DNA from: CAIMZW01 sp037130455
GTDB taxonomy: Bacteria > Actinomycetota > Actinomycetes > Nanopelagicales > Nanopelagicaceae
NCBI GenBank assembly: GCA_037130455.1
Contig: JBAXSZ010000026.1
Span: 1 to 24,287 of the forward strand
Length of the DNA stretch: 24,287 bases
Direction: 5' to 3'
Each line of letters opens with the position of its first letter. The first letter of the stretch is position 1. This document shows positions 7,832-15,684 of the stretch, piece by piece. A model generated the notes under the pieces. It saw nothing but the letters and a program-made list of their open reading frames with translations. It did not search any database and had not been told where the DNA came from. The translations under genes were made by a program, and so were the position numbers.

Positions 7832-9226
7832 TTAAAGCGCCTTGAGAGCACTAACAACCTTCGTCAATGAATCTTTAGCATCTCCGAAGAGCAATGTGGT
7901 CTTTGCATCGTAGAGAAGTTCATTCTCAATTCCAGCAAAACCAGGACGCATAGAACGCTTCAAGAAGATGACATTTCCAGCTTCAGAAACATCCAAGATT
8001 GGCATTCCATAAATTGGGCAACCAGGGGTTGTTTTAGCCGCCGGGTTAACTACGTCATTTGCACCGACAACCAAGACAACATCTGTCTGTGGAAAGGTGG
8101 GGTTAACTTCGTCCATTTCTACCAATTGTTCGTAAGGAACATTTGCTTCTGCAAGCAAGACGTTCATATGGCCAGGCATACGACCTGCAACTGGGTGAAT
8201 GCCATAAGCAACGTCCACTCCCTTTGCGGCCAACAAATCTGCCAGTTCACGAACGGTGTGCTGTGCTTGAGCAACGGCCAATCCAAAACCGGGAACTATA
8301 ACTACGCGTTGTGCGTAGTTGAGCAAGATTGCTACGTCATCAGGTGAACCTGATTTAACCGAGCGAACTTCACCAGTTCCAGTTGCCTCTTGGGGCTTTG
8401 CAGTGAATGCACCAAATAGGGTTCCGAATAGGGAACGGCCCATTGCTGCTGCCATCAAACGAGTCAAGATTGTTCCCGAGGCACCAACTAAGGTTCCGGC
8501 AACAATAAGAAGAGTTGATTGAAGTACATAACCGCTAGCTGCAACCGTTAAACCAGTAAATGCGTTCAAGAGTGAGATAACGATTGGCACATCTGCGCCA
8601 CCTACTGGGAGCACGAAGAGCACACCGAAGAGCAGTGCTAATCCACCCATAACAAGGAGGGGAGTGTTTCCACCGGATGCAATAACCCATCCACCTGTGC
8701 CGAGAACGCCAACCAAAGTTGCTGCAATAACAAAGCGGCCAGCTGGGAAAACTACTGGGCGAGTTGTCATCAACTCTTGCAACTTCATGAAGGTGATTAC
8801 CGAACCAGAGAAGGAGGTACATCCAACAATGACGGTAAAGACCGTGGCAACTAAGTTTGCAGTAGATGGCTTGCCATCTTTGCTCAGGTTCAGGTATTCA
8901 ACGGTTGCTACTAATGCAGCGGCACCGCCACCCACACCATTAAAGAGCGCTACTAATTGTGGCATTTGAGTCATTTGAATCTTTCGGGCGGCTGGAACAC
9001 CAACCAAAACTCCGAAAGCGATGGCAAGAAGAATCAGTAATGTGTTGTGATGAGGATCCCCAGCTGGTCGTGGCGCGAAGAAGACGATGATGGTGGCCAG
9101 AGTTGCACCAGCAGCACCGATCAGGTTTCCGCGACGAGCCGTCTTAGGAGTTGAAAGACCTTTCAGGGCAAGGATGAAGCAGACCGCTGCGGCTAAGCCA
9201 AGAACGTCATAGACATTGTGGTTCAC
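7832..9226 (-). CDS. pntB: NAD(P) transhydrogenase subunit beta
   Basis: Predicted 464-residue protein, the usual length. Residues ~1-270 form the multi-helix membrane domain II; residues ~290-464 form the NADP(H)-binding domain III, with VVIVPGFGLAVAQAQ, the YGIHPVAGRMPGHMNVLLAEA segment and VVGANDVVNPAA clearly visible. With PntAA and PntAB it makes the proton-translocating transhydrogenase that uses the proton gradient to drive hydride transfer from NADH to NADP+. The start is GTG at 9226, preceded by AAGGAGG. The start overlaps the pntAB stop as GTGA, so translation is probably coupled. Confidence 0.97.
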   Translation of the reverse strand: MNHNVYDVLGLAAAVCFILALKGLSTPKTARRGNLIGAAGATLATIIVFFAPRPAGDPHHNTLLILLAIAFGVLVGVPAARKIQMTQMPQLVALFNGVGGGAAALVATVEYLNLSKDGKPSTANLVATVFTVIVGCTSFSGSVITFMKLQELMTTRPVVFPAGRFVIAATLVGVLGTGGWVIASGGNTPLLVMGGLALLFGVLFVLPVGGADVPIVISLLNAFTGLTVAASGYVLQSTLLIVAGTLVGASGTILTRLMAAAMGRSLFGTLFGAFTAKPQEATGTGEVRSVKSGSPDDVAILLNYAQRVVIVPGFGLAVAQAQHTVRELADLLAAKGVDVAYGIHPVAGRMPGHMNVLLAEANVPYEQLVEMDEVNPTFPQTDVVLVVGANDVVNPAAKTTPGCPIYGMPILDVSEAGNVIFLKRSMRPGFAGIENELLYDAKTTLLFGDAKDSLTKVVSALKAL

Positions 9227-9525
9227 TTTGCGACCTCCTTCTTGGCCTTAGGTTTTCCTTTGAACATCTCCAACATGCGGTCAGTAACAACAAATCCACC
9301 GACCATATTGATGGTTGCCAGAACGACAGCCAAGATTGAGAGTGAAGTTTCAAGCGTGCTGGTTGCGTTATCGGCAACGATGATCGCACCAACTAGAATG
9401 ATTCCGTGGATCGCATTTGCGCCCGACATAAGCGGGGTGTGCAAAGTCGTTGAAACTTTTGATACCACTTCAAATCCCACGAAGATCGCGAGAAGGAAGA
9501 TGGTGAGAATCGCCATTGTTGTCAT
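9223..9525 (-). CDS. pntAB: NAD(P) transhydrogenase subunit alpha part 2
   Basis: Predicted 100-residue membrane protein with three hydrophobic helices, including the HTPLMSGANAIHGIILVGA segment that is strongly conserved in the membrane part of the alpha subunit. In actinobacteria and Rhodospirillum-type systems the alpha subunit is split in two; this is the membrane piece. ATG at 9525 is two bases beyond the pntAA stop, with AGGAAAG upstream inside the pntAA end. It overlaps pntB by four bases, so the three genes form one tightly packed operon. Confidence 0.96.
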   Translation of the reverse strand: MTTMAILTIFLLAIFVGFEVVSKVSTTLHTPLMSGANAIHGIILVGAIIVADNATSTLETSLSILAVVLATINMVGGFVVTDRMLEMFKGKPKAKKEVAK

Positions 9526-9527
9526 GG

Positions 9528-10658
9528 TTACTTCTTTCCTTCCGGTGTTCTGCGAGCGCCGTTCATTGTGACAGTTGCGGCATCGATAATTTCATCGGAG
9601 AAGTCTGGAATAACTTCACCGGTTGGCTTTCCATCAACGGACTTTGTCATCAGCAACAAGAGGTTGACGACGTTACGGGAGAAGAGCATTGAAGCGTGAT
9701 ATGGAAGTTGGCTAGGAACGTCTTTGCCGCCCCATTGCTTTACGCCATTTGCGGTGACCACTATTTCACCGGCTACAGAACCTTCAACATTTCCGCCAGT
9801 TTCAGCGGCTAGGTCCACAATGACTGCACCAGGCTTCATTGTCGCCACCATGTCGGCAGTTACAAGACGTGGCGCTGGTCGTCCCGGGACGGCTGCGGTA
9901 GTAATAAGTACATCCGCGTTAGAAATGTATGGAGTCAAAAGTTCGCGCTGCTTGGCGGCCCGATCTTCAGTCATCTCTCTGGCGTATCCACCAGTTCCTT
10001 CAAGCGCTTCCAATTCCAAGTTAATGAATTTGGCACCCATCGATTTCACTTCATCTGCAGAAGAGGGACGGACGTCATAGGCGCTAACAACCGCACCTAG
10101 ACGCTTGGCGGTTGCAATTGCTTGCAGTCCAGCAACTCCGGCACCTAGAACGACAACTTGAGCGGGTGTAACCGTTCCAGCTGCAGTCATGAGTAATGGA
10201 AAGAATCGTGGTGAAAGTTCGGCGCCAACAAGTGAGGCCCGATATCCAGCGCAGAGGGCTTGCGAAGTCAGGGCATCCATGGACTGAGCGCGCGAGATTC
10301 GCGGAACCAGTTCCAAGGAGAGCGCCGTGACATTGGCAGCGATCGCGGCGTCGATGGAATCGACCGCGGTTGTTGGAGATAAGAAGGAGATCGTGATGGC
10401 ACCCTTTTTCAGACTTTTCATCTGATCTGGGTTGAGAGGTTGCACTGAGGCAACGACGTCGGCATCGGAGATCACATTGCCACTTTTTACGGTAGCACCT
10501 GCTTGGGTGAACTGGTCATCGGAAAATTGCGCCGACTCCCCAGCCCCTGACTCGATGACAACTTGCAGTCCTGCTTTGGTGAGTTTTGAGATTATGTCTG
10601 GCACGAGGGCGACTCGTTTTTCGCCCGGCCGAACTTCTTTTGCTACGGCAATCAACAT
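9528..10658 (-). CDS. pntAA: NAD(P) transhydrogenase subunit alpha part 1
   Basis: Predicted 376-residue NAD(H)-binding domain I protein, related to alanine dehydrogenase. The N-terminus IAVAKEVRPGEKRVALVP and the Rossmann motif VLGAGVAGLQAIATAKRLGA (about residue 170) are diagnostic, as is the PGRPAPRLV loop. It acts on the cytoplasmic face of the transhydrogenase. I chose ATG at 10658 because the family N-terminus begins there; a GTG at 10697 would add 13 residues. There is no ribosome site before 10658, but TATACG lies eight bases ahead of the ATG, so a leaderless transcript is plausible. The residue numbers depend on that choice. Confidence 0.95.
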   Translation of the reverse strand: MLIAVAKEVRPGEKRVALVPDIISKLTKAGLQVVIESGAGESAQFSDDQFTQAGATVKSGNVISDADVVASVQPLNPDQMKSLKKGAITISFLSPTTAVDSIDAAIAANVTALSLELVPRISRAQSMDALTSQALCAGYRASLVGAELSPRFFPLLMTAAGTVTPAQVVVLGAGVAGLQAIATAKRLGAVVSAYDVRPSSADEVKSMGAKFINLELEALEGTGGYAREMTEDRAAKQRELLTPYISNADVLITTAAVPGRPAPRLVTADMVATMKPGAVIVDLAAETGGNVEGSVAGEIVVTANGVKQWGGKDVPSQLPYHASMLFSRNVVNLLLLMTKSVDGKPTGEVIPDFSDEIIDAATVTMNGARRTPEGKK

Positions 10659-10742
10659 GATAGAACCGTATAGGGGTGTCAACTTAATTTTCACCACCTA
10701 GAGTGTGAATTTCACCCAACAGCCCTTATTCGACGCCGATAT

Positions 10743-11693
10743 TTAATTAAAGAGTGCTGACCCTTCAAGCTCGCCACGTACTAGGTGGTACAAAATCGAC
10801 TGAATCGTGGTGCGACGGTGGTAGGCCTCGCGCCAAATGTGGGAGCGGGGGCCATCAATCACTTCCGCGCTGACTTCTTCACCGCGGTGGGCCGGAAGAC
10901 AGTGCATGAAAATGCCATCAGGGGCGGTCAGATTCATGAGTTGTGGCGTTACCGCAAAGGGAGAGAGAGCAGCCAGTTTGGCGCTTCGTTCGGATTCTGG
11001 GTCGCCCATGGACATCCAGACATCGGTGTACAGAACGCTGGCATCTTTTGCCGCCGCTTCTGGGTCAGTTAAGACTTCAACCGTGGCACCGGTCTTCAGA
11101 GCGATTTTTTGAGCTTTGGCTACCGCTGCAGGATCCGGTGCCCAAGGACCGGTGGGAGTTGCCACGACAACGTGCGCTCCCATGATTGCTCCCATGGTCA
11201 ACCAGGCATGTGCCATGTTGTTTCCGTCGCCAACGTAAGTAAATTTTCGGCCAGATACATCTGCGCCAAATACTTCTCGAATGGTGAGCCAGTCGGCCAA
11301 TAATTGAGTCGGGTGGTCATCGTCGGTGAGTCCGTTAATAATCGGGATGCTGGCATGGCGTCCGAGCTCATCAACATCGGATTGAGCAAAGGTGCGAATG
11401 ATCAGCGCAGAGGCAAAACCACTGATAACGCGAGCAGTATCGGCGATCGTTTCGCCGCGACCAATCTGTAGATCATCTCCACGAATAAAGATAGGAGTTC
11501 CGCCCAAATGTGCAACTGCTGTCTCAGAGGCAAGTCGGGTGCGAGTCGATGGCTTGGTCATATAAATCGCCACGGTGCGATGCGCAAGCGCATCAGTGGA
11601 TCGAAGTGGATTGGCGGCGAAGGCTGCGGCAGTATCTAGGAGCAGGTCGACATCGGCTCGACTGAGATCTTGCGTGCGAAGGAGGTCTTTCAT
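10743..11693 (-). CDS. argF: Ornithine carbamoyltransferase
   Basis: Predicted 316-residue enzyme that makes citrulline from ornithine and carbamoyl phosphate in arginine synthesis. The carbamoyl-phosphate motif STRT lies at 49-52, DDDHPTQLLAD supplies the next binding residues, the ornithine SMG loop appears as VWMSMGD, and the catalytic HCLP motif starts at H264. SMG plus HCLP favours ornithine over aspartate carbamoyltransferase. No other arg genes are near, so it is separated from the usual argCJBDFR cluster. ATG at 11693 has no ribosome site; TACCAT (minus strand, 11705-11700) lies six bases upstream, consistent with a leaderless message. It reads toward the pnt genes with an 84 bp gap. 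Confidence 0.94.
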   Translation of the reverse strand: MKDLLRTQDLSRADVDLLLDTAAAFAANPLRSTDALAHRTVAIYMTKPSTRTRLASETAVAHLGGTPIFIRGDDLQIGRGETIADTARVISGFASALIIRTFAQSDVDELGRHASIPIINGLTDDDHPTQLLADWLTIREVFGADVSGRKFTYVGDGNNMAHAWLTMGAIMGAHVVVATPTGPWAPDPAAVAKAQKIALKTGATVEVLTDPEAAAKDASVLYTDVWMSMGDPESERSAKLAALSPFAVTPQLMNLTAPDGIFMHCLPAHRGEEVSAEVIDGPRSHIWREAYHRRTTIQSILYHLVRGELEGSALFN

Positions 11694-11755
11694 TTCTAAA
11701 TGGTACGCGATGAATCAACGAGTGCGCTGCGGATAACCTGCCAGTAAGATCAGGT
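11694..11755. promoter_or_regulatory. Divergent promoter region, argF and DUF3039 gene
   Basis: On the minus strand TACCAT (11705-11700) is six bases before the argF ATG. On the plus strand TAAGAT (11745-11750) is five bases before the DUF3039 ATG. Both spacings put the expected transcription start at or next to the start codon, so both genes look leaderless. Neither has a Shine-Dalgarno sequence. Matching -35 boxes are poor. Confidence 0.5.
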
Positions 11756-12028
11756 ATGGGAATTTTCACCCGCAAACCCGGTCCGGGCCAGATCACCGAA
11801 GAAGAGTTTTCGGATCTATTGGTCCAAGAAGAAGAACTGACCAATCAAAATGGGGACCACGAACGTTTCGCTCATTATGTGCGAAAAGAGAAGATCGTGG
11901 AATCTGCTGTCACGGGCAAAGCTGTTCGCGCATTATGTGGCAAGAAATGGGTTCCAAGCCGAGATCCCGAAAAATTTCCGATCTGTCCCACCTGCAAGAG
12001 CATTTACGAAGGGTTAAAGAAGGAATAG
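11756..12028 (+). CDS. DUF3039 family protein
   Basis: Predicted 90-residue protein. The C-terminal half has the family pattern: H in AHYV, ALCGKKWVP, then RDPEKFPICPTCKSIYE. The His and the three cysteines could bind one zinc ion. The family is essentially restricted to actinobacteria and has no known function; a small zinc-ribbon role in RNA or protein binding is only a guess. ATG at 11756 appears leaderless (see the promoter entry). It stands between argF (divergent) and the GH18 gene, with a weak terminator downstream. Confidence 0.85.
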   Translation: MGIFTRKPGPGQITEEEFSDLLVQEEELTNQNGDHERFAHYVRKEKIVESAVTGKAVRALCGKKWVPSRDPEKFPICPTCKSIYEGLKKE

Positions 12029-12036
12029 CCAGTCCC

Positions 12037-12060
12037 ATAGGCGCTTTATCAGCCTATTTT
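12037..12060 (+). terminator. Possible terminator after DUF3039
   Basis: ATAGGC (12037-12042) pairs with GCCTAT (12052-12057) around nine bases, and TTTT closes at 12057-12060. It is short but well placed, just after the stop at 12028 and before the promoter of the next gene. Confidence 0.45.
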
Positions 12061-12073
12061 GCGATTAAGGCGA

Positions 12074-12086
12074 TACCCTAAAAATT
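12074..12086 (+). promoter_or_regulatory. -10-like element for the GH18 gene
   Basis: TACCCT at 12074-12079 is followed by seven bases (AAAAATT after the hexamer) and then the ATG at 12087. There is no ribosome site, so a leaderless transcript is suggested. No convincing -35. Confidence 0.4.
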
Positions 12087-13895
12087 ATGAACTCCGAACC
12101 AATCTCAGTCGTTGGTCGAAGTGCTCGAACAAAGATGGGACCTTCTCAATTACTGTCCCTTCTTCTCGCCGCTATTCTCGGTTTTATATTGGTCCCAGGA
12201 ATTTTCGTGAGCCAATCAGCAGTGGCAGATAATCCGCCGCGCAAAATTCTTTCTGGGTGGTTGCCTTATTACGCAACTGCTTCTGGTCTGAGTTCCTTAA
12301 ATGCAAATGCAGATTTAATTCAGGAAGTAAATCCATTTTGGTTTACTCTCAAGAGCGCAACCAAGATCTCCGATCTTTATACTCCGGCAAATCCGAATAT
12401 GCCCATGTTGGTTCCCCTTCAGGTAATGCAAGGATTGAAAATCCAAATCGTTCCGACCATTACTGATGGAACTGCAAAAGGCGTTCTTGCCGGACTCATA
12501 TCGAAGAGCGCTACCAGGGCTCAGGTAGTTGGAACTATCTTGGATGTTGTACTGAAAAATAATTTTGACGGCATTGATCTTGACTTCGAAAACTTTGCCT
12601 TCGTTGATTCAACTTCGACATGGCCGGCAACCCAACCCAACTGGATTCAATTCGTAAAAGATTTAGCACTCGCATTGCATGTAAACGGCAAAACACTTTC
12701 GATCACAACTCCTGTCCTCTTTGATCCGGCCACTGGCAAGAAGGGCTACTACGTGTATGCCTGGGCCGATATCGCTTCAGTTGTGGATCGAATCCGAATA
12801 ATGACGTATGACTATTCCACTGCTACTCCGGGGCCGATCGGACCAATCACCTGGGCAGAGAGTGCAGTCAAATATGCGGTCTCGGTAATTCCAGCATCAA
12901 AGGTATTCCTTGGTATCGCAGGCTACGGCAGAGATTGGGTGACCGGAGTGGATGGGATCTGTCCAGCCAATGTTGCTTCCGTGGTTTCTCCAAAAGCACA
13001 TGCTGCTACTTTCGTTATGAAAGATGCCATTAATTTGGCGGCAAGCTATGGCGTGGTTCCGGTCTACACCCCGAAATATGGCGAGAGCACTTTTACTTAT
13101 TACAAGATTTATAGTGGCAAGGCCAGTTCTGGCGCCGCCACTTCGTGCACTGCCACCCGAACGGCCTGGTTTCAAGATGCACAGGGGTATGCACTTCGCG
13201 CAAATCTGGTGGGCAAGTACCGCTTGGGTGGTTTAGCCGCTTGGACCTTGGGCATGGAAGATCCCACAGCATCAGAGGCAATCAGAACCGTAGCGAAATC
13301 AATTGCTCCCGATGTGGTTGTTGGTTCTATTGTTGCTGATAATACGAGTGCCGTCATAGGCGATGCCGTAACAATCTTTGGAACTTTTCAACTACCAGAT
13401 AGTCGACCTATCCCATCAGTACCGGTTAGCGTAGAAATTAGAAATACTTTGGGCGACTGGCACTCCATTTACTTGGGAACAACTGACGTTAATGGGATAG
13501 TCGCAGTTCCGATAATTTTCCCAGAGTTGACTTCAGTCCGAATGGTTTCGGAAGGTTCATGGGAACGACTGGCAGAAACTACTAAAGCTTTAGATATTGC
13601 CGTTCAATCAAAAATTACTTGGCAACCGCCATCATCGCTCAAGGCCGGCGCGACTTATTCAATCGCTGGGCGAATTCAGCCTAAAGTGGCGGATAAAATC
13701 ATAACCTTTGAAGACGCAACAGTTAGCGCGGGAAAGAACCAAACCTCATTTTCCACAAAGACTGATGCTGAAGGAAATTTTATTATCTCCATTTCTTTTT
13801 CATCACCAGGTTTTCACAAAGTTAGATTGACAACTTCCGGTGATGATAAATTGGCTTCTGGATACAGCACATTCACGAATTTACTAGTACGGTAA
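12087..13895 (+). CDS. Secreted glycoside hydrolase family 18-like protein with C-terminal Ig-like domains
   Basis: Predicted 602-residue protein. Residues 22-46 are a hydrophobic signal segment with an AVA site at 45-47, so it should be exported. The catalytic barrel spans about 50-400; the GH18 DxxDxDxE motif is intact as D161, D164, D166 and catalytic E168, with the later YDY (in IMTYDYS) and the GYGRDW strand also in place. It resembles the YaaH-type branch, which acts on N-acetylglucosamine polymers such as peptidoglycan rather than insoluble chitin. Residues ~410-600 look like two beta-sandwich (bacterial Ig-like) repeats that may bind wall or extracellular polymer. Target substrate is inferred. 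The clpS gene begins seven bases after its stop. Confidence 0.85.
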   Translation: MNSEPISVVGRSARTKMGPSQLLSLLLAAILGFILVPGIFVSQSAVADNPPRKILSGWLPYYATASGLSSLNANADLIQEVNPFWFTLKSATKISDLYTPANPNMPMLVPLQVMQGLKIQIVPTITDGTAKGVLAGLISKSATRAQVVGTILDVVLKNNFDGIDLDFENFAFVDSTSTWPATQPNWIQFVKDLALALHVNGKTLSITTPVLFDPATGKKGYYVYAWADIASVVDRIRIMTYDYSTATPGPIGPITWAESAVKYAVSVIPASKVFLGIAGYGRDWVTGVDGICPANVASVVSPKAHAATFVMKDAINLAASYGVVPVYTPKYGESTFTYYKIYSGKASSGAATSCTATRTAWFQDAQGYALRANLVGKYRLGGLAAWTLGMEDPTASEAIRTVAKSIAPDVVVGSIVADNTSAVIGDAVTIFGTFQLPDSRPIPSVPVSVEIRNTLGDWHSIYLGTTDVNGIVAVPIIFPELTSVRMVSEGSWERLAETTKALDIAVQSKITWQPPSSLKAGATYSIAGRIQPKVADKIITFEDATVSAGKNQTSFSTKTDAEGNFIISISFSSPGFHKVRLTTSGDDKLASGYSTFTNLLVR

Positions 13896-13902
13896 CTAAA
13901 CT

Positions 13903-14190
13903 ATGACTAAAACTGTTGCTCAAGAAGAACTCTCGATTGAACTGATGCTCAATCGACCGTGGGTAACGATCGTGTGGGACGATCCTGTAAATCTCATGAG
14001 TTATGTAACTTATGTTTTCATAAAACTTTTTGGAGTATCACCTGAGAAGGCTCATGAACTAATGATGAAAGTCCACACCGAAGGTAGGGCGGTAGTCAGT
14101 TCTGGTTCTCGGGAAGAGATGGAACGGGATGTGCAGCGATTGCACGAACATGGACTTTGGGCCACATTGCAGCGAGAAGATAAAGTCTGA
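13903..14190 (+). CDS. clpS: ATP-dependent Clp protease adaptor ClpS
   Basis: Predicted 95-residue adaptor. The core matches ClpS: WVTIVWDDPVNLMSYVTYVF, where the DDP/N/M residues form the pocket for N-degron side chains, then GVSPEKAHELMMKVHTEGRAVV and a C-terminal segment HEHGLWATL. It delivers N-end-rule substrates to ClpC/ClpA in the cytoplasm. The stop and the ATG of the next gene share one base (TGATG), so the two are translationally coupled. The clpS - DUF2017 pairing is standard in actinobacteria. Confidence 0.96.
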   Translation: MTKTVAQEELSIELMLNRPWVTIVWDDPVNLMSYVTYVFIKLFGVSPEKAHELMMKVHTEGRAVVSSGSREEMERDVQRLHEHGLWATLQREDKV

Positions 14191-14768
14191 TGTCGCATTT
14201 TGAAGGTTCTTCTCATTCTTTTTCTATTCACCTTTCGCATGACGAGGCTGAAATTTTGATCAACTTAGTGGAACAACTTTTAGAACTCTTGGGCGAAGGC
14301 GATTTCTTCCACCACTATGACACCACCGACCCGTTGGCCCAGATGCTGGCCATGCCCTTAGAGATAGATATTCCGGAAGATCCAGTCTTACGAAGATTAC
14401 TTCCTAGCGCTTATGCTGACCCGGAATCCGCTTCGGACTTTCGTCGTTATACCGAACCGGCGATACGTGGAATGAAACAAAGAACCCTCCGAAAGGTCCG
14501 GGAAGAACTCACGGGCATTGTCGATAAAACTGAAGATTCCGGCGTCATTGATGATCTTGACCCAGAAATTTGGCTTCTGGCGCTCAATGATCTTCGCTTG
14601 GCACTTGCGGTTCGGTTAGAAATTTCAGCGGAAAGTTTTGAAATCTTCGAACTCCTGCCCGACGAAAATCCCCAAAAATCGATTTATGCTGTTTATTTTT
14701 GGTTGGGATGGCTACAAGAGAACTTGCTTTCCCTACTGAACTCGCCCCAAGGTCGAGAAACTTTCTAG
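14190..14768 (+). CDS. DUF2017 family protein
   Basis: Predicted 192-residue, mostly acidic helical protein. Features typical of DUF2017 are the SIHLSHDEAEILINLVEQLLELL start, the DPVLRRLLPSAYADPESASDFRR centre and the DLEPEIW-like stretch before a helical end (NDLRLALAVRLEI). The family has no known activity but is fixed next to clpS in actinobacteria, so a link with Clp-dependent proteolysis is a fair inference. It starts in the last base of the clpS stop and is followed by a 63 bp gap with the murI promoter candidate. Confidence 0.9.
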   Translation: MSHFEGSSHSFSIHLSHDEAEILINLVEQLLELLGEGDFFHHYDTTDPLAQMLAMPLEIDIPEDPVLRRLLPSAYADPESASDFRRYTEPAIRGMKQRTLRKVREELTGIVDKTEDSGVIDDLDPEIWLLALNDLRLALAVRLEISAESFEIFELLPDENPQKSIYAVYFWLGWLQENLLSLLNSPQGRETF

Positions 14769-14796
14769 CAAATTCGTCATACTCGAACATCTCTTG

Positions 14797-14841
14797 AATA
14801 ATGGGGGTATGAGCGCTTTGGAGAATCAACAATGGGCCTAA
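14797..14841 (+). promoter_or_regulatory. Candidate promoter plus 10-codon upstream ORF overlapping murI start
   Basis: AATAAT (14797-14802) is a -10-like hexamer with a weak TCGTCA -35 at 14774. Six bases later ATG at 14809 opens a ten-codon frame (MSALENQQWA) that stops at 14839-14841, inside the first codons of murI. GGAG within it serves as the murI ribosome site. Confidence 0.35.
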
Positions 14842-15629
14842 ATTCCCACCTACCAATCGGCGTCTTTGACTCTGGTGTAGGCGGGCTTACTGTGGCTCGG
14901 TCCATCATCGATCAGCTTCCACACGAATCAATTCTCTATGTGGGGGATACCGCGCGCACGCCATACGGTCCACGCCCACTTGCCGAAGTTCGCTCATTTG
15001 CTTTGGAAATATTAGATCAACTAGTTGAAGAGGGCGTGAAAGCCCTAGTAATTGCATGCAACACCGCAAGTGCTGCAATGTTGCGAGATGCTCGTGAGCG
15101 CTATTCGGTTCCCGTTATAGAAGTGATCCAACCTGCAGTTCGGCGTGCGGTGTCAGCCACCAGGAGCGGTCGGATCGGCGTCATTGGAACCAGAGCAACC
15201 ATCGAATCTGGAGCGTACCTAGATGCCTTTGCCGCCGCGCCACAATTAGATATTTCAGCCGCGGCATGTCCACTCTTTGTGGAATATGTCGAACGTGGCG
15301 AAACTTCGGGCGCGGCAATTACCGCCATTGCTAAGGATTACCTCGCGCCATTAATCGCGGATGACATCGATACTTTGGTATTAGGTTGTACCCACTATCC
15401 GTTATTGACCGGTGTGATTTCCTATGTCATGGGAAATGACGTGACTTTGGTTTCCAGCGCCGAAGAAACAGCGAAAGATCTCTATCGAATCTTGGTTGAG
15501 CAAGAGTTATTAAACGATGCCGAAGTCCCAGTCCACAAATTTGTAGCCACAGGAGATACTGAAAGTTTTGGGCAGTTAGCGCGCAGATTCCTAGGTCCGG
15601 AAGTTGTTAGGGTGAGTTCACAGATTTAA
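14832..15629 (+). CDS. murI: Glutamate racemase
   Basis: Predicted 265-residue cytoplasmic enzyme that interconverts L- and D-glutamate, supplying D-Glu for peptidoglycan. The motifs are complete: GVFDSGVGGLTV near the N-terminus, YVGDTARTPYGPR, catalytic Cys76 in ACNTASA and catalytic Cys186 in GCTHYPLL. ATG at 14832 is chosen with GGAG about eight bases upstream. It lies in the actinobacterial murI - rph - rdgB order, but the metallo-hydrolase gene that is often between murI and rph is absent here. Confidence 0.96.
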   Translation: MGLNSHLPIGVFDSGVGGLTVARSIIDQLPHESILYVGDTARTPYGPRPLAEVRSFALEILDQLVEEGVKALVIACNTASAAMLRDARERYSVPVIEVIQPAVRRAVSATRSGRIGVIGTRATIESGAYLDAFAAAPQLDISAAACPLFVEYVERGETSGAAITAIAKDYLAPLIADDIDTLVLGCTHYPLLTGVISYVMGNDVTLVSSAEETAKDLYRILVEQELLNDAEVPVHKFVATGDTESFGQLARRFLGPEVVRVSSQI

Positions 15630-15640
15630 TTAACTCAGTT

Positions 15641-15680
15641 CAATAAGGTTCAATAGGGTTCAATAAGGTTAAATAAGGAG
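15641..15680 (+). repeat. Four 10-bp tandem repeats before rph
   Basis: CAATAAGGTT, CAATAGGGTT, CAATAAGGTT and AAATAAGGAG follow one another without gaps. Each unit contains an AAGG or AGGG that resembles a ribosome site, and the last unit gives the real one (AAGGAG) four bases before the ATG at 15685. Confidence 0.85.
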
Positions 15681-15684
15681 AAAA

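Noticed and set aside
14584..14856. Minus-strand frame across the DUF2017 end and murI start
   Set aside because: No recognisable domain and it overlaps two well-supported genes on the other strand.
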